64,000 bases of DNA, taken from contig OZ199838.1 in assembly GCA_964304625.1 (NCBI GenBank), positions 4,960,001 through 5,024,000 of the forward strand, given 5' to 3'. The DNA is from Kudoa neothunni (Eukaryota; Cnidaria). Made by a program: the position numbers and the translations under genes. Below, piece by piece: positions 48,401-59,703 of the stretch. The first letter of the stretch is position 1; the number at the start of each line of letters is the position of its first letter. The notes below the pieces were generated by a model that was not told where the DNA came from, did not search any database, and saw only the letters and a list, made by a program, of their open reading frames with translations.

Positions 48401-51384
48401 GAATAATTTGGATCGAGATATTGAGGTTTTACATAGTGTTGATAAGGTTGTTCAACTTTCACCCGGAGCTACTCAATTTTTCTGGCCAACCGATAAATTT
48501 CCTATGCCTCTTAGCATCAGGTACAACAAGGAGGTAGTGTTCAAGTTTTTCCCTCAACCTGATGAAGCTATTGTTGCCAAACTGATTGACAAAAATATCA
48601 ACAAATTTGATACTATTGTGATTAACACTTCACAACAAGATTACTCCACCAAAATCATGTTTAGCAATTATTTCGAAGGATGTGCTCCAGTTTTAATGAT
48701 AAATGCGTGTGCGAAAAACGAGATTCCGGTTTTCTTTAAACAGACAGGTGCCTCGAAAGCGTACCCTCTGCTATCCGGCTATCGTATTTTGTACACTTGG
48801 GAAAATTTCCAGAACCCCTTAGGTTTGGTTTGTAGTTTCAACTCCAGCTTTGACAATAGCTTCGATGTTAATGTGAAACAATCGGTTTACGCGCTTGTTA
48901 AAGATAGCGAAAATCCCATATATTATGCCACGTTTTTGGATGGACTTCAGAGAGTGTGCATGTTTTCGGATGATTTAAGATATATATGGCGTGCAGTGCA
49001 GGAAAGCAGTTCCACTTCAACTGTGACTGTTATTGTTGATTTGGAAGGTTTGGGATTATCTTTGGTTCATCTGGACTGCAACACTGAAGTATTCTATATG
49101 AGTATTATCAGCAATACTCCCTATTGGCAGTTCCTCGAGCACCCAACCACCCACAGTTCTATTCAAGAAAACTGGGTTATGTTCAATAATTCCATGTCTA
49201 ATCTGATTGAAAACTATTATGGATACTATGCTCAAGCTGCGTCGGCCATCGGTGGTGAAGATAGTGGAGGGGATATTGCTCCGAGAGGGAGTAATGTTGG
49301 TGGAGAAGTTGTTAAGTCAAGTTCGACCGATTCCAAAAATGAAGCCGATTTTCCCAAAACTACCCAACCAGGAAACGAAGATCTGTCTAAAGGAATGATT
49401 GCTCTTTCCAATTCGAAACGAGTCAACTTCAATGAAATGTACCTTTTGGATGGGCATGACAAGAAAAAAAGCATTCGACGAATCAAATACTCAGGCCTAA
49501 AATCAACTGTTGTGTTGAGTGACACTTACGAATTGAAGGCTGTAGATCTGAGCATCTTTTATCTACAGATTGACAATCCATCAATGTCTGCTAATTTCCA
49601 GGTGGTCTTTTCTCCCGCTCCTGTCCATGAATCCGTTGATTTGAGCAAAAGTGTTCAACAGCATGTGATCAAATTTTACATGGAATTACGACCTCCTAGA
49701 ATTTTTGGGGACAAGCGTATTATCCATGTTGATTGTTGTGTGCTATTGGTGCAGGAATTCAATCTTTGTATTGATCTTGGATTTGTTAGCAAGATGTCCT
49801 ACTTTATCAACTCTATCATGGGAACTCCCGAAAGTGAATCAAGCATTGAAAGCAAGGATAGTCTACGCTCTATTGGAGAAGGTACGCGTCAACTAGAACG
49901 CAGGAAATCTGCATTGTCATCCACTTCCCTTCCTAATGTCGTCAACCAAATTAATAACAAGAGCAATTTGAATGGAAGTGGGGTTGATAATGTCAACATG
50001 CAATACTCTCAAACTTTTTTCATTTTTGATGGCTTACATTTGTCTCCATTAAAAATTATTGTTGCTTTCTCTACCACAGCTACTACCGATCCTAACGAAA
50101 AATTCAGTAACGATTCATCGTTCATTGTTCAAACTATCCTCTCACACATTCCTTTTGTGGATGTGTGTGATATTGCTCTGCGTTTAAGTTGTTTCGAATT
50201 GACATCCAGTAACAAATTGGTTTCTTTTACTGAATTGGAGAAACAAATCATTGAACATTACACGTTCCAAACTCTTCGTCAAGCATTTGTTCTGGTGCTT
50301 GGTTTAGACGTGATCGGAAATCCATTTAATTTTGTAACAGAACTTGCTAGTGGAACGAAAAATTTGTTCTATGAACCGTACATGGTATTTAATAATCAAA
50401 ATCTTTTACTATTATACCAATTAATTATAAATTATATAGGGTTCTATTCAAGGACCTGATCAATTCGCAAAGGGTTTGGGTATTGGTTTGCGCAGTTTCG
50501 CCAGTGGGACTTTTGGTAATGCAGCAGGAGTTCTCTCTAAAGTCACCAACAGTCTTGGCACTGGTTTAGCCATACTTTCATTCGATTCTCAACATCAACT
50601 CAGTCGTCGATCTATCAAGCGCGTCAAGCCTCAAAATATCCAAGAAGGTATGACTCAAGGAAGTAAAGGGTTTGTTCGTGGCATCGTGTCTGGAATATCG
50701 GGAATTGTCACCAAACCAATCGAAGGGGCGATTAGCGAAGGTGCCGAGGGATTCTTTAAAGGTATTGGAAAAGGAATTGCTGGCGTTTTTGTGAAGCCTA
50801 TCGGCGGTGTCGTCGATTTGGCTAGTAGCACTCTCGCTGGTATCAAAGGTGGAATCAAAGGTTCTTCAATTGTTCGTTTGTACCGTCTTGAAAGAGCATT
50901 CTACGCATCTTCTGTGTTACAAAATTATCTTTCCGAAGATGCATTTGGTTATTCGGTGTATCAACGTATGTTAAAATCAAATCCTGGCGAGCATGGTGGC
51001 TTTGTCAAGTGTGTAAATGTTACCGCACTCTTTCTGCTGCTCACTGAGTGGTATTTTTCATAATTATTGACCAATTAATAATGCACTCCTTTTGTTTCCA
51101 TTTATCTATACCATATCTATTATATTTTCCATTTAGGTTTTTAATAACGCTTGAAGTTGATAACATTCTTGACAAGTGCACAATAATTCGATCATATGAG
51201 ATATGCAACGTTAACAATATTAGCTGTGTTAATAGAATTATACGATTTGATTATTCGAATAGGGTAAATGTTTGATTAGCGTTGTCCAAATAGAAAATTA
51301 ATTCGTTTTTAGAAATATGATGCACCAATCGAGTTCTTCTTTCAAACCAATGAAGAAGCCACTGTAATGGAATTGTTGTACTGA
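36457..51384 (+). CDS. VPS13: VPS13 bridge-like lipid transfer protein
   Basis: Giant rod that carries lipids between membranes at contact sites. My model has 20 exons: 36457-36600, 36651-36789, 36858-36968, 37057-37136, 37194-37232, 37274-37336, 37437-37496, 37552-37645, 37752-37825, 37892-38052, 38097-38325, 38375-38537, 38584-38740, 38795-38872, 38924-39146, 41245-41362, 41416-50384, 50440-51008, 51137-51263 and 51313-51384. They total 11,670 nt, in frame, 3,889 aa. The chorein start (MVFEGLVSSLLNKYLGEFVE) is textbook. VTRFPD-like WEYAVNVIL, the VAB repeats (about residues 2300-3100, with invariant Asn in segments such as YVINNCSVPIKLRIS) and the C-terminal GFVRGIVSGISGIVTKPIEG helix region are present, ending in a short PH-like part. 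Residues about 1853-2260 are an unusual insertion. Exons 8-9 and the 2.1-kb intron 15 are the least certain joins. Confidence 0.93.
39147..41244 (+). other. 2.1-kb intron 15 of VPS13, far longer than the rest
   Basis: Donor GTATGT at 39147, acceptor TTAG at 41243-41244, both phase 0. All other introns of the gene are 41-128 bp. About eight residues present in animal VPS13 just here seem missing from the joined protein, so a microexon may hide inside. The content is AT-rich with no ORF, transposon motif or tandem array that I can see. Confidence 0.6.
45040..46260 (+). other. SH3/Tudor-like insertion within VPS13
   Basis: About 400 residues (roughly 1853-2260) between the D-L-W...C-x-W-Y-L motif and the segment with VPLLHLGSSV, where vertebrate VPS13 has a short linker. 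At least four units show a barrel pattern of V-x-V near the start, a turn, G-x-I/V, then a beta strand and D-G. Clearest are IYTPLYVRCADGRYRMGSIR, YEPIYVVSVANFPMAKVRRI, and NNDVYVVENPEVGMYTRGKI followed by YKIKLFDGRYLVRCPLRNIR. It reads straight through the large exon without a splice site. Fold assignment is from pattern only. Confidence 0.45.
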
Positions 51385-53367
51385 CTAATTATTAATATTC
51401 TTTTAGTCGTTTTATAAAGCACTCCTTGTTGTTCTTTCATGGCTGTAGAAATTCTGCCTTTTGGAAATTGTTCATAATATTTAATATTATATCTCTTTAC
51501 AAATGCATGGTCACTATTTGTTGTCCATTTATTCTTTTTTTATTAAAATATCTCTTTTTTTATTATCGTAATAAAACTAACTGTACAACTTATTCACTCG
51601 CTAATTAATGGTTAACGTTTCCAACGTATAACTATTTTTCGACTAATTATATAATTGTCTCATCACTGATATTCTTATCTGTATCATTTAAAAAATTATG
51701 CGATTAATTTGAATCCGTTTAAATTTATAACAAACCATCTATGCATTATTTAGGTCATTACGTACTTGTTTATTTATAATAATGAATCAAAATTTTCACT
51801 GTATGCCACTATTCATTTTAAGACATGATGGGATTGTTCAAAAGTTTGAATGAAGAACCAGAATATAATATTAGGCTTTATTGATAGACGTACATACGAA
51901 AATGAAACAACGTAAACACTCGTAGGGTTGGTTTACGAAGAACACAACATGTTCTATGGTTATGGAAAGTAAAACTTATTTATTTGATTAAAATATGGTA
52001 CAGTAACTAATAAATTTTATTTTTAAGAAACCTTTAAAGATTGTTTCTATACGTAAATAATTTTTAAAATCAATTATAAAAAACATAATATCCTTATATG
52101 TTTTACATCTAATGTAAAATATTTTTTGACGGTATTTCTAAGATGCACAGCAGTTTGATAAACAATACCATTTTGTATGTTTTCTCGATCATATAATCAT
52201 GCTAATTACGCACAGTATAATGGCATAGATTTCACTTTTAACTTCTAGAATGATCGAGCAGATATAAACATGATGTGTTGGTTCGTTAAAAGACTCTTAT
52301 TTTAAAATATAGCCTTGTGAGAGTGTGAAAATCTAATATGCCTTAATATGTAGGGATTAAAAAAGCTAATGAGGTAATGTTTTACTTTGTTAATTTTGAT
52401 TCAATTATTATTTTGTTTTTCGTTTTATTTCCTAAATAATACATCGGCGAATAATTAACCTTAAAATAATTAATTAAATAAATGAATTAATCCTGTATAA
52501 ATACTCTTTTATCTTTTTAATTCAAAAAATCTGAAATAAGTGTGATAACATTTTTTAGTTAAATACGAATAGTTATAGAGAAATAAGTTGATTACAAAAT
52601 TTATTCCATTAATGTAAATTCAAAATTAGTCAAACAGTTAATTTTACAAACAAAAAAATTAATAAAAAATAGGTAGACAATAGCTTAATCCTAAAATGTA
52701 ATGATATGTAATAAATCTTTTAAGGTGGAAATAAATCATATTTGCGTAATTTTAAGTTGTTTCTGTATTATAATTACTTTTCCTGTAAAAATTAAATGTG
52801 AAACTCGTTTCATCATACATAAAAGATATATAAGGGTTCGTGTTTAATTTTGAATTGAAAGAGCGCTAATTTTACAGTTAATATAGTTGTATCACTAAAA
52901 ATCTTCGTGAATTTCACAAATTAATGGATCAAATGTTGTTGATTTTGTCAATTAATAATAAACTTAATGATAACAGAACTCCCAGTATAAGGAACAATGA
53001 TCTAGAGACGAGGTTCTTAACCAGAGGTAAATTAAGCGACACCGAAATTGGATAGGAGAAATTTTTGTATAATGTAGTTTGTGACGTACTTACGGATTTT
53101 TAAGGAGTTAATAAACAATATTTAACCCAATTAAGATGTTAGTAGGAACGCTTTAATTGTTTTTAGGAATAAATATTTAACAACTATTTTTTACTACTAC
53201 CAATCCTTTTGTTTATGCCCGCCCCGTTTATTTATTAGAGACGTAGCCAAATAATATAGGTATACAACTTTCTAGTAGATATGAATTTAGTTTCCAAATT
53301 TAAGGGGGGTAAATTATGATTTTTCACCAGATCGATTTAAAAAGCGGTCGAGAACTGCCGCTCTAGA
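51385..53367. other. 3' flank of VPS13 and intergenic region
   Basis: AATAAA at 51570-51575, about 190 nt after the VPS13 stop, is a plausible polyadenylation signal. The rest is AT-rich with no supported ORF or repeat. Confidence 0.45.
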
Positions 53368-53640
53368 TTTTTTGTTGCTTACAAAGTCAACTCCATGGCG
53401 CAATTTGTTAGGCTGTGAAGTTTGGGCTGGTTACGGCGACTCTATTTACGCTGTAGACACCAGACAATGCCCGTTCGTGTCATGAGTGCACGAAATTTTC
53501 TTCATATTTATAACCACGAACAAAACCATTCGTGCGTTTCGTGTGAGAGGATAGTGGTAAGGTATGCGGTGTTGCGGATTAGGGTCGAGCCCATGACCTT
53601 CAAAGCTAAAAGTGGCGGCACCTAAAAACGCCATCTTGTG
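53368..53640. repeat. SINE fragment plus tRNA-like segment
   Basis: 53368-53465 matches the tail region of the SINE at 34541 (GTTGCTTACAAAGTCAACTC, then ATGGCGCAATTTGTTAGGCT, then TTTACGCTGTA). Farther right, 53548-53605 has plus-strand A-box-like GGATAGTGGTAAGGTATG and B-box-like GGGTCGAGCCC. This is a tRNA-like head in the opposite orientation, so the locus is a rearranged or composite copy. Confidence 0.5.
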
Positions 53641-54234
53641 CATGTTCTTCGAATTTCTTTTATAACGATTGTCCATGATAAAATAAAAGAATTTATCATA
53701 CGAACGCGGTCGGATACACATGTAATCTCCATATTTTTTTCAACAAACATTGAATTTTTGTCGTTTCTTTCTTAGTTATTAACTCAAGAGTTATTTATTA
53801 TTACTAATTAGATTTTTTACTCTTGATATATAACAATTTTATATAGAATAACGTTAATAATAAACTTATTGCGTGTTTCACAAAAAGTATTCATTTTTCA
53901 ATATAATGAAAATATTTGTTGAATTTAAAAAAATAAATGTTGATGTCACGATTTGTTTTAATTTATAATTTTTTTATTACAATTCAGAAACCGATTTTTT
54001 TAAAATGATAACATTAAATTGTCTACCTTGCAGTATTTATAGAATATCAACAAAAATATTAAACTAGATTTTTATTGTTTTGTAAGATTTTTTTTATATG
54101 CCAAAATTTGGTAACAACAAATTCGGCCAAATATACAAATTGAGAACATTACAAGATATAAACACAATATGTTAACTAAGGTTATTATTTTTATCGGTAC
54201 ACATATAATTTACTAAAACTAAGAAATTTATAGA
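53641..54234. other. Intergenic region
   Basis: AT-rich, nothing recognised. Confidence 0.4.
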
Positions 54235-54519
54235 AGGCAATGACTATTGGCATGATGACCAACATCTCCATAACCGCTTGTCAATTTTCAACCATACTTC
54301 ACAAACTAATTAATTGATTTTTTTCCTACAAAATTTCTCTAACAAATATAAAACATACGTTTATCGTCGCGAATACCTCATTAAACAGAATAAGATTGTT
54401 AAAATCGTAAATTTAAAACAATTATTAAGGTATATGACTCTATTGAAGTTAATTATAACAAGTATTTCCATAATAAGCGATAAATGGTCCACCGCAATTA
54501 TTCACTGGGCAATGCACGC
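54235..54519 (+). repeat. Left arm of long-TIR element
   Basis: 285 bp, reverse complement of 55652-55933 with scattered mismatches and small gaps. Confidence 0.8.
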
Positions 54520-55651
54520 AAAAACTAAGCCGCGTGTCGAGGCTCGCAATTAATTAATTTTACCAGTTTACATCAAAAGTATATAAAGCTATTTGTAATT
54601 TTTGTTTTAAATATTAATTTTGGAAAATTAACCTCAATTTTTTGTATATTTATAATATATGATGCTACGGATATTTTATGATTATTATTGAATATTTAAT
54701 CGTAAAAATAAGAATGTAACAAAAAAAATTAAGAAGTTATTCTGAATAAATATCCTAGAACCAAGATATTTGGAATCGTTCTACATTAGTTTTAATACTA
54801 AGTGGTTTCAATTTCATTTTCAGACAGTGATACTTATACGACGTATGAATTCACATGACCGCGAAATTTTGAAGTCATAAATATGGAACTAACAAATCAA
54901 TGCAATGACGATAAAATTTACTTCGAGATAGGTAAGCAGTTCCCCACATTTGATTCGCTACGTGGATCAATTTATGCTTAAGAACAGAATAAATGTTGTA
55001 ATCTTAAAATATACAACTCGAGAGCATCGGAAAAAGTACGTTAGCTAGTAATTATTTTTTTTATTTATCACAAAAGTTGATATATTCAAAAACTCCTACA
55101 AAAACATGGTGAGATTTTAGCTTGTGATTGTTTCTATTTATTACAGAAGTTAGTGAAGTCGAAGATTCCTGCAACAAAAAAGGCGAAAATTTTGCAGGTG
55201 ATAGTTGTTTACCACTATTATTATTAGAAATTACAGACCGAGCAGTAATAGTTGATCAGTCAGTTGATGAAGAAACTAGAAATAAAATATCGGAAGATGA
55301 CTGTAATGCCAATTCACATAATATTACTGGTTAAGCGCACGTATCGACATTTAACGATATTAATCCTATCTTATTACATGTTTAATTTGAGATAATATCT
55401 AAGAGGTATTATTCTTTCGAATAAGGTAAAATCTGTAGGAAAACCTAGGGACCAAGGATTACCAGCGATAAGCTTGCCAAAAAAAACAAAAATCGAACGC
55501 TTCCAAGAAAACCATAACAAAAATTTAACGTTTTATTCCATTAAATATATTTTTGTAGCAATTAAATATTTTTATTTTCCTCATTTTGAGAAAAATACTG
55601 ATGTAAGAAACAGCGCGAACAAATTTATTAAATAGGGAGGATACGCCATAC

Positions 55652-55933
55652 GCGCACGACTCAATGAATAATGGCGTTGGACCATTTGTCGCTTATTATG
55701 GAAATACTGGTTATAATTGATTTCAATAGAGTCATATACCTTAATAATTATTTAAATTTACGATTTTAAAAATCTTATTCTGTTTAATGAGGTATTCGCG
55801 ACGATAAACGTATGTTTTATATTTGTTAGAGAAATTTTGTAGGAAAAAAATCAATTAATTAGTTTGTGAAGTATGGTTGAAAATTGACAAGCGGTCATGG
55901 AGATTTTGATTACCGTGCCAATAGTCAATGCCT
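55652..55933 (-). repeat. Right arm of long-TIR element
   Basis: 282 bp, reverse complement of 54235-54519. Confidence 0.8.
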
Positions 55934-56044
55934 ATTAAAAACATGTGCATGTGCACGAACAGAACACGAAAAAATTTTGAACATGTGACAAAATGGTGTA
56001 CAAAAACAAACGAACGAAATTTTCACAAACAAATGGCATTGTCT

Positions 56045-56390
56045 GGTAGGCATAGATATTGTAGCATCATATTAAGGCGATTTACATTTATGCGGTAGTG
56101 TGGGATTTTAACCCACTAAACATTCTCGTTTTGGAGTAATCATGCCTGGACTAGCTCAGAATTAGTCTGGGAAAGTCGTCTGAATGCGGGCGTCGGCTCT
56201 ACAGAAACTCCCTACTGGGATTTATTTCGTCTCGTTAGACGGGCGTTTATGAGCCCCCGGCATCTACCCTTCCGCCAGGCTTTCCTCCCAGCTGCAAGGA
56301 AGAATTCGATAAACTGTAGATTCTTGCGGTTACTACAGCCTTCCTACTTAATTTCGGACTAGGAGTACAGGAACGCGCTGATCTAGAGTG
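56045..56390 (-). repeat. Truncated SINE copy
   Basis: Matches the body of the SINE at 34541 in the same orientation. Shared blocks include ATGCGGTAGTGTGGGATTTT, GCGGGCGTCGGCTCTAC, CCTTCCGCCAG and TTACTACAGCCTTCCTACTT. It lacks both the tRNA-like head and the A-tail end. Confidence 0.7.
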
Positions 56391-56655
56391 TACAGAATAT
56401 TTATTAAATGAAATAACTGACAGACTTTGATTTTAACACTCTTGTGCAAATTACAAGTGTAAATATTTTTCTGATGAAGAGTATTTACTCAAAAAGTCAG
56501 ATGTATTCAAAAATAAATTAATGTTGAATTAATGAACGCAACAAAGAAAAAACAAGATGAAAACTTAATATCAACTAAATAGATATTTACAACTACTGAT
56601 GAAATTAGACGGTTGAACTTTCAAAAATAGCTGAATCACTCACGAAAGAAAATTT
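56391..56655. other. 3' flank of eIF3f
   Basis: Short AT-rich spacer. On the minus strand an AATAAA at 56405-56400 may serve eIF3f. Nothing else seen. Confidence 0.4.
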
Positions 56656-57750
56656 TCAGTTTAAAAAATGCAAAAATCTTTCGACGATAACAAGCTGTTC
56701 GTCGACAAGACATTGAATTTCTTGAAGAGTGGCGTAATCCTGTAAACCAGTTAAAATTGACCTCAAAACTTAACACATTACATTGATCATGGTTTCGTAA
56801 GATGGTCTGTTATCAGAAAAAAATTTAGCTAGTTTTGTAAAAAATTCGATCGCTTTATGGATTTGAATCTGTAGCTGTTCGTGGTTTTCACATTTCTAAA
56901 AATGATATAAACTTTGAAAAATGACTCGAAAAAAGGATTCACATTTTTGACCAGATCAACAAGATGCAGAAGTGATGAAGAAGTGTCTAAAAATTTCCTA
57001 AATCCATGCATAAACAAAAGACAATATTATCGCCACGAAAATCACCTCTGGATAAGGGAAACATCATCAAGTTGAGGTATTGGAAGGTTATTCATATTGA
57101 GGAATGTTGCAAATAGACCCACTTAATTTTTACAATTCATAACTAACGTCATGTAATAATTACAAGCTGCTTTCTCTGCCGGATGACAACCAATAGTGTA
57201 TGGAACATCAATAAAAGCAGAGCACGAAAGTGATTCGTTGGGAATGCCAAATAATTTTCTTAACAATTAGTATATATAGTCCAAGCACAGTAACAACAAT
57301 AAAAACAAACATACCGAATGCGCGTTTGAATATTGAAGCTATTGTTGGTCGATAGGGTTAAATCAATGGAGAGCTGAACAGTAGCTCCACTTCTCGCATC
57401 AAAATAATCAAACAACTGAGAGGTTTTATCCAACAACTTAGGATCGGTGACGTACCATCCTACAAACGTGTGATTTTCAATGGCCACCTGATGCATAAGG
57501 AGAGATTGTTCCAATTTGTTCACATCGAAATTACCCTAGAAGATCATTTAAAATAACAAATAAAAGTCATCAGTTATACAACATTATCCAAATCAAGTTC
57601 AAAAACTGGATATGCAGCTTTAATGTCGATACTGCTTTTATTAACAACTCCCATTAAAAACCCATAATCTCTATTTTTTGCAGTGTGCATTTCTGCACTA
57701 TCAATTATGGAAAAAAGAGCACTTGGAGAAATAACAACCCTTTCTATCAT
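56656..57750 (-). CDS. EIF3F: Translation initiation factor eIF3 subunit F
   Basis: MPN-domain subunit of the eIF3 complex, which loads mRNA and initiator tRNA on the 40S ribosome. Seven exons on the minus strand: 57750-57580, 57535-57315, 57258-57164, 57121-57046, 56997-56913, 56874-56782 and 56739-56656. Introns are 38-56 bp. They join in frame to 274 aa, the length of the conserved core; the long Pro/Ala-rich N-terminus of vertebrate eIF3f is absent. The MPN part contains ISPSALFSIIDSAEMH, DYGFLMGVV, FVGWYVTDPKLLDKTS and VQLSIDLTLS. No JAMM H-x-H metal motif is seen, as expected for this inactive subunit. The C-terminal half is helical and ends LVDEQLVIVERFLHFLN. eIF3h was considered; the GWY and D-T/L-S context fits eIF3f better. 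Head to head with CTU2. Confidence 0.82.
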
Positions 57751-57863
57751 CAAACCTAGCAGTCCACCCTGATGTCACGATCTTAACCGAAGGAATGGTG
57801 ATCGTCCATAGCGTGTAGTTTAATACCTGTGTTGCCATAGGTTATTTTTTGTTTTTGATAGTA
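57751..57863. promoter_or_regulatory. Shared 113-bp upstream region of eIF3f and CTU2
   Basis: The start codons of the two divergent genes are 113 bp apart, so both promoters must lie here or within the 5' ends. No specific element is claimed. Confidence 0.5.
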
Positions 57864-59171
57864 ATGGATGTTGAAGATTTATTCTTGGATAAAAATTTGC
57901 GTAATAAAACAAATTCCGAGGAGTATTTTGTTTTTGTATTAATTTTCCCCTTAAATCAAATCTAGAAAATGTGTTAAATGTCTTGTAAATAATGCCAAGG
58001 TAAAACTTCCATTTCAGCGTGTGTATTGTTGGTATGAGAAGTTATTGTTAGTAATAGAATTAGTCGGTTGTAGGAAATGTTTTGAAAGCAGCGAAAATAA
58101 ACAATTTCAAATTTTTATTCGTAAAACTCGTACTAACCTAGTAGCTAAAAAAAGAGTGATGGTAGCTTTTTCTGGCGGTCATTCTTCGTCTGCATTACTT
58201 CATTTGCTGTATCAAGTAGTCTATATTTTAACATGGTACGAATCAACGTCATTCGAATTTAGAGTTTTATGAGAGCTAAACATGTTCAATACCCTTTTGA
58301 TCCTGTTGTTGTGTATGTGGATTTCATACATTCTAATACCACCGAATCTCAACTGATTAATAAACCTGTTTATGATTATTTTTCGACACTACCTTTTGAG
58401 TGCCATATTTATTATGTAACTTTTTATGTTGTTACCACCGAGATGAATTTGTTATGATATAGAAGTCTCAATTGAATGAAGAACAACTCAATTGTACGCT
58501 ACCCAGACATTCCCTGTACAATATTTCATTTTTACTGTTCTTGCTATGACGTTTATCTAGGCTGTTAGAATACTTGAAACAAGTAGCAACTCTGCTTAAT
58601 ATTGAACACGTTCTAACTGGTCATAATGCTGATCACTTGGCTTCGTTGAGCTTCACTTTGATGGGCTTAGGATTAGGAAAAGATGCTTTATCTTTAGTGG
58701 TTATTTTTCAAAGTTAATTCTTTTTTTTTTAATTTAAAATTTCGATAGCAACCTGAATCTTCAATATCTTCAATTGCAATTTTAAAACCACTGAAGTATG
58801 TGATTTAGCGATAGAAGAAGTTTTTTTAACTAATTTGTGAATTAGGGGATTTTTACGAAAAGAAATTGCTTTGTACAATTATTACTGTAAATTGCCAAAT
58901 CTTTCCAGTTTTGATTTTGGTAATAATCCAAACGATGCTGAAAATTCAGCTGTCAAACAACAACAACTTCTCTACCAAACTTCGAATGAGTTTTTAAATC
59001 AACTTCAAGTAATCCGATTATTGCCGCCTAGAATTTAATCTGAGTTGTTTAGAGCTCCAATGAATGCACTGTGAGCACTATTTTAAGGTGAATTTTTTCT
59101 ATGATCCTTTGAGTGATGATATTTATTGTAGAACGTTTGAGAAGTTTAAAGTTAAATCAAATAATTCTTAG
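57864..59171 (+). CDS. CTU2: Cytoplasmic tRNA 2-thiolation protein 2 (NCS2)
   Basis: Partner of CTU1 in the thiolase that makes the 2-thio group of wobble uridine-34 in Lys, Glu and Gln tRNAs. Ten exons: 57864-57922, 57966-58031, 58074-58215, 58263-58415, 58463-58515, 58561-58696, 58749-58795, 58846-59008, 59053-59087 and 59132-59171. Introns are 42-52 bp; the CDS is 894 nt, 297 aa. Features: N-terminal Cys pairs C-V-K-C and C-W-K-C, PP-loop-like VMVAFSGGHSSSALLHLLY, VVVYVDF, HVLTGHNADHLASLSFTLMG (family pattern T-G-D/H ... A) and LKGFLRKEIALYNYY. The end, CTVSTILRTFEKFKVKSNNS, corresponds to the S-T-V-S-T segment. The C-terminal Cys-rich tail of vertebrate CTU2 (over 500 aa) is missing. AATAAA at 59355-59360 may end the transcript. 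Confidence 0.88.
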
Positions 59172-59703
59172 ATGATTATTATTATTTTTAGTATTATTTT
59201 CAATTTTTATATTCTGTAATTTCCACCGACAATCAATATGAACTGATTGTAGAGATGGGTGTGATTAACTTAACTCATGATCTTATTTCATAAATTTTTC
59301 ATCTGAGGTTATTCTTGTATAAACTTTTTATATTTTCTTATTTGTTATTTTTCCAATAAATTAATGATTATTAATATTAAATTTGGATAAATTTTTTGCA
59401 CTTATTAAAATTAATGTTTCGTTGTGTTGGTTTAGGGTTCAAACAATTTTCTCAGATCTTAATTATTGTGATTGAGATAACAAAACGTTAACGAATCTTG
59501 AATTGAAAGGCACACTTATATACCATTGAAACCATTATAAATTAAAAATCTTAAAAAATTCATCTTTGATTATTGAGTATCTGTCAAAGTAAATGTGCTC
59601 ATTGGAGCAATTGATAGGTAATCGATTTTTCGAACTTTCGAACTTTATATAATTTACTTTTTCCAAAACAGAAAGGATCTTGGATAAATTTAGTTCATAT
59701 TAA
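59172..59703. other. Intergenic region
   Basis: 3' flank of CTU2 and left flank of the piggyBac element. AT-rich. It ends with the TTAA at 59700-59703 used as the piggyBac target. Confidence 0.5.

Larger units (their letters stand above)
54235..55933. mobile_element. DNA element with about 280-bp terminal inverted repeats
   Basis: Left arm 54235-54519 and right arm 55652-55933 are inverted repeats at high identity; long blocks match exactly, such as ACCGCTTGTCAATTTTCAAC and ACGTTTATCGTCGCGAATAC. Outer ends begin AGGCAATGACTATTGGCA and, in reverse, AGGCATTGACTATTGGCA. The 1.1-kb interior has no transposase. A 68-codon frame at 55128-55334 is acidic (EVSEVEDSCNKKGENFAGDS) and unassigned. No clear target duplication. 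A third long-TIR family in the window, unrelated in sequence to the other two. Confidence 0.8.

Noticed and set aside
43320-49525. Minus-strand and other-frame ORFs within the large VPS13 exon
   Set aside because: Low-complexity shadows of a strongly supported coding exon.
57123-57125. In-frame TAA in the eIF3f reading frame, suggesting a pseudogene or readthrough
   Set aside because: A 42-bp intron (57163-57122, donor GTAATT, acceptor AAG) removes it and keeps all seven exons in frame, so no defect is needed.
57998-58017. Possible 18-bp intron in CTU2 (GTAAAACTTCCATTTCAG)
   Set aside because: Its length is a multiple of three, it is open, and reading it as coding gives the expected spacing between the two Cys pairs of CTU2.
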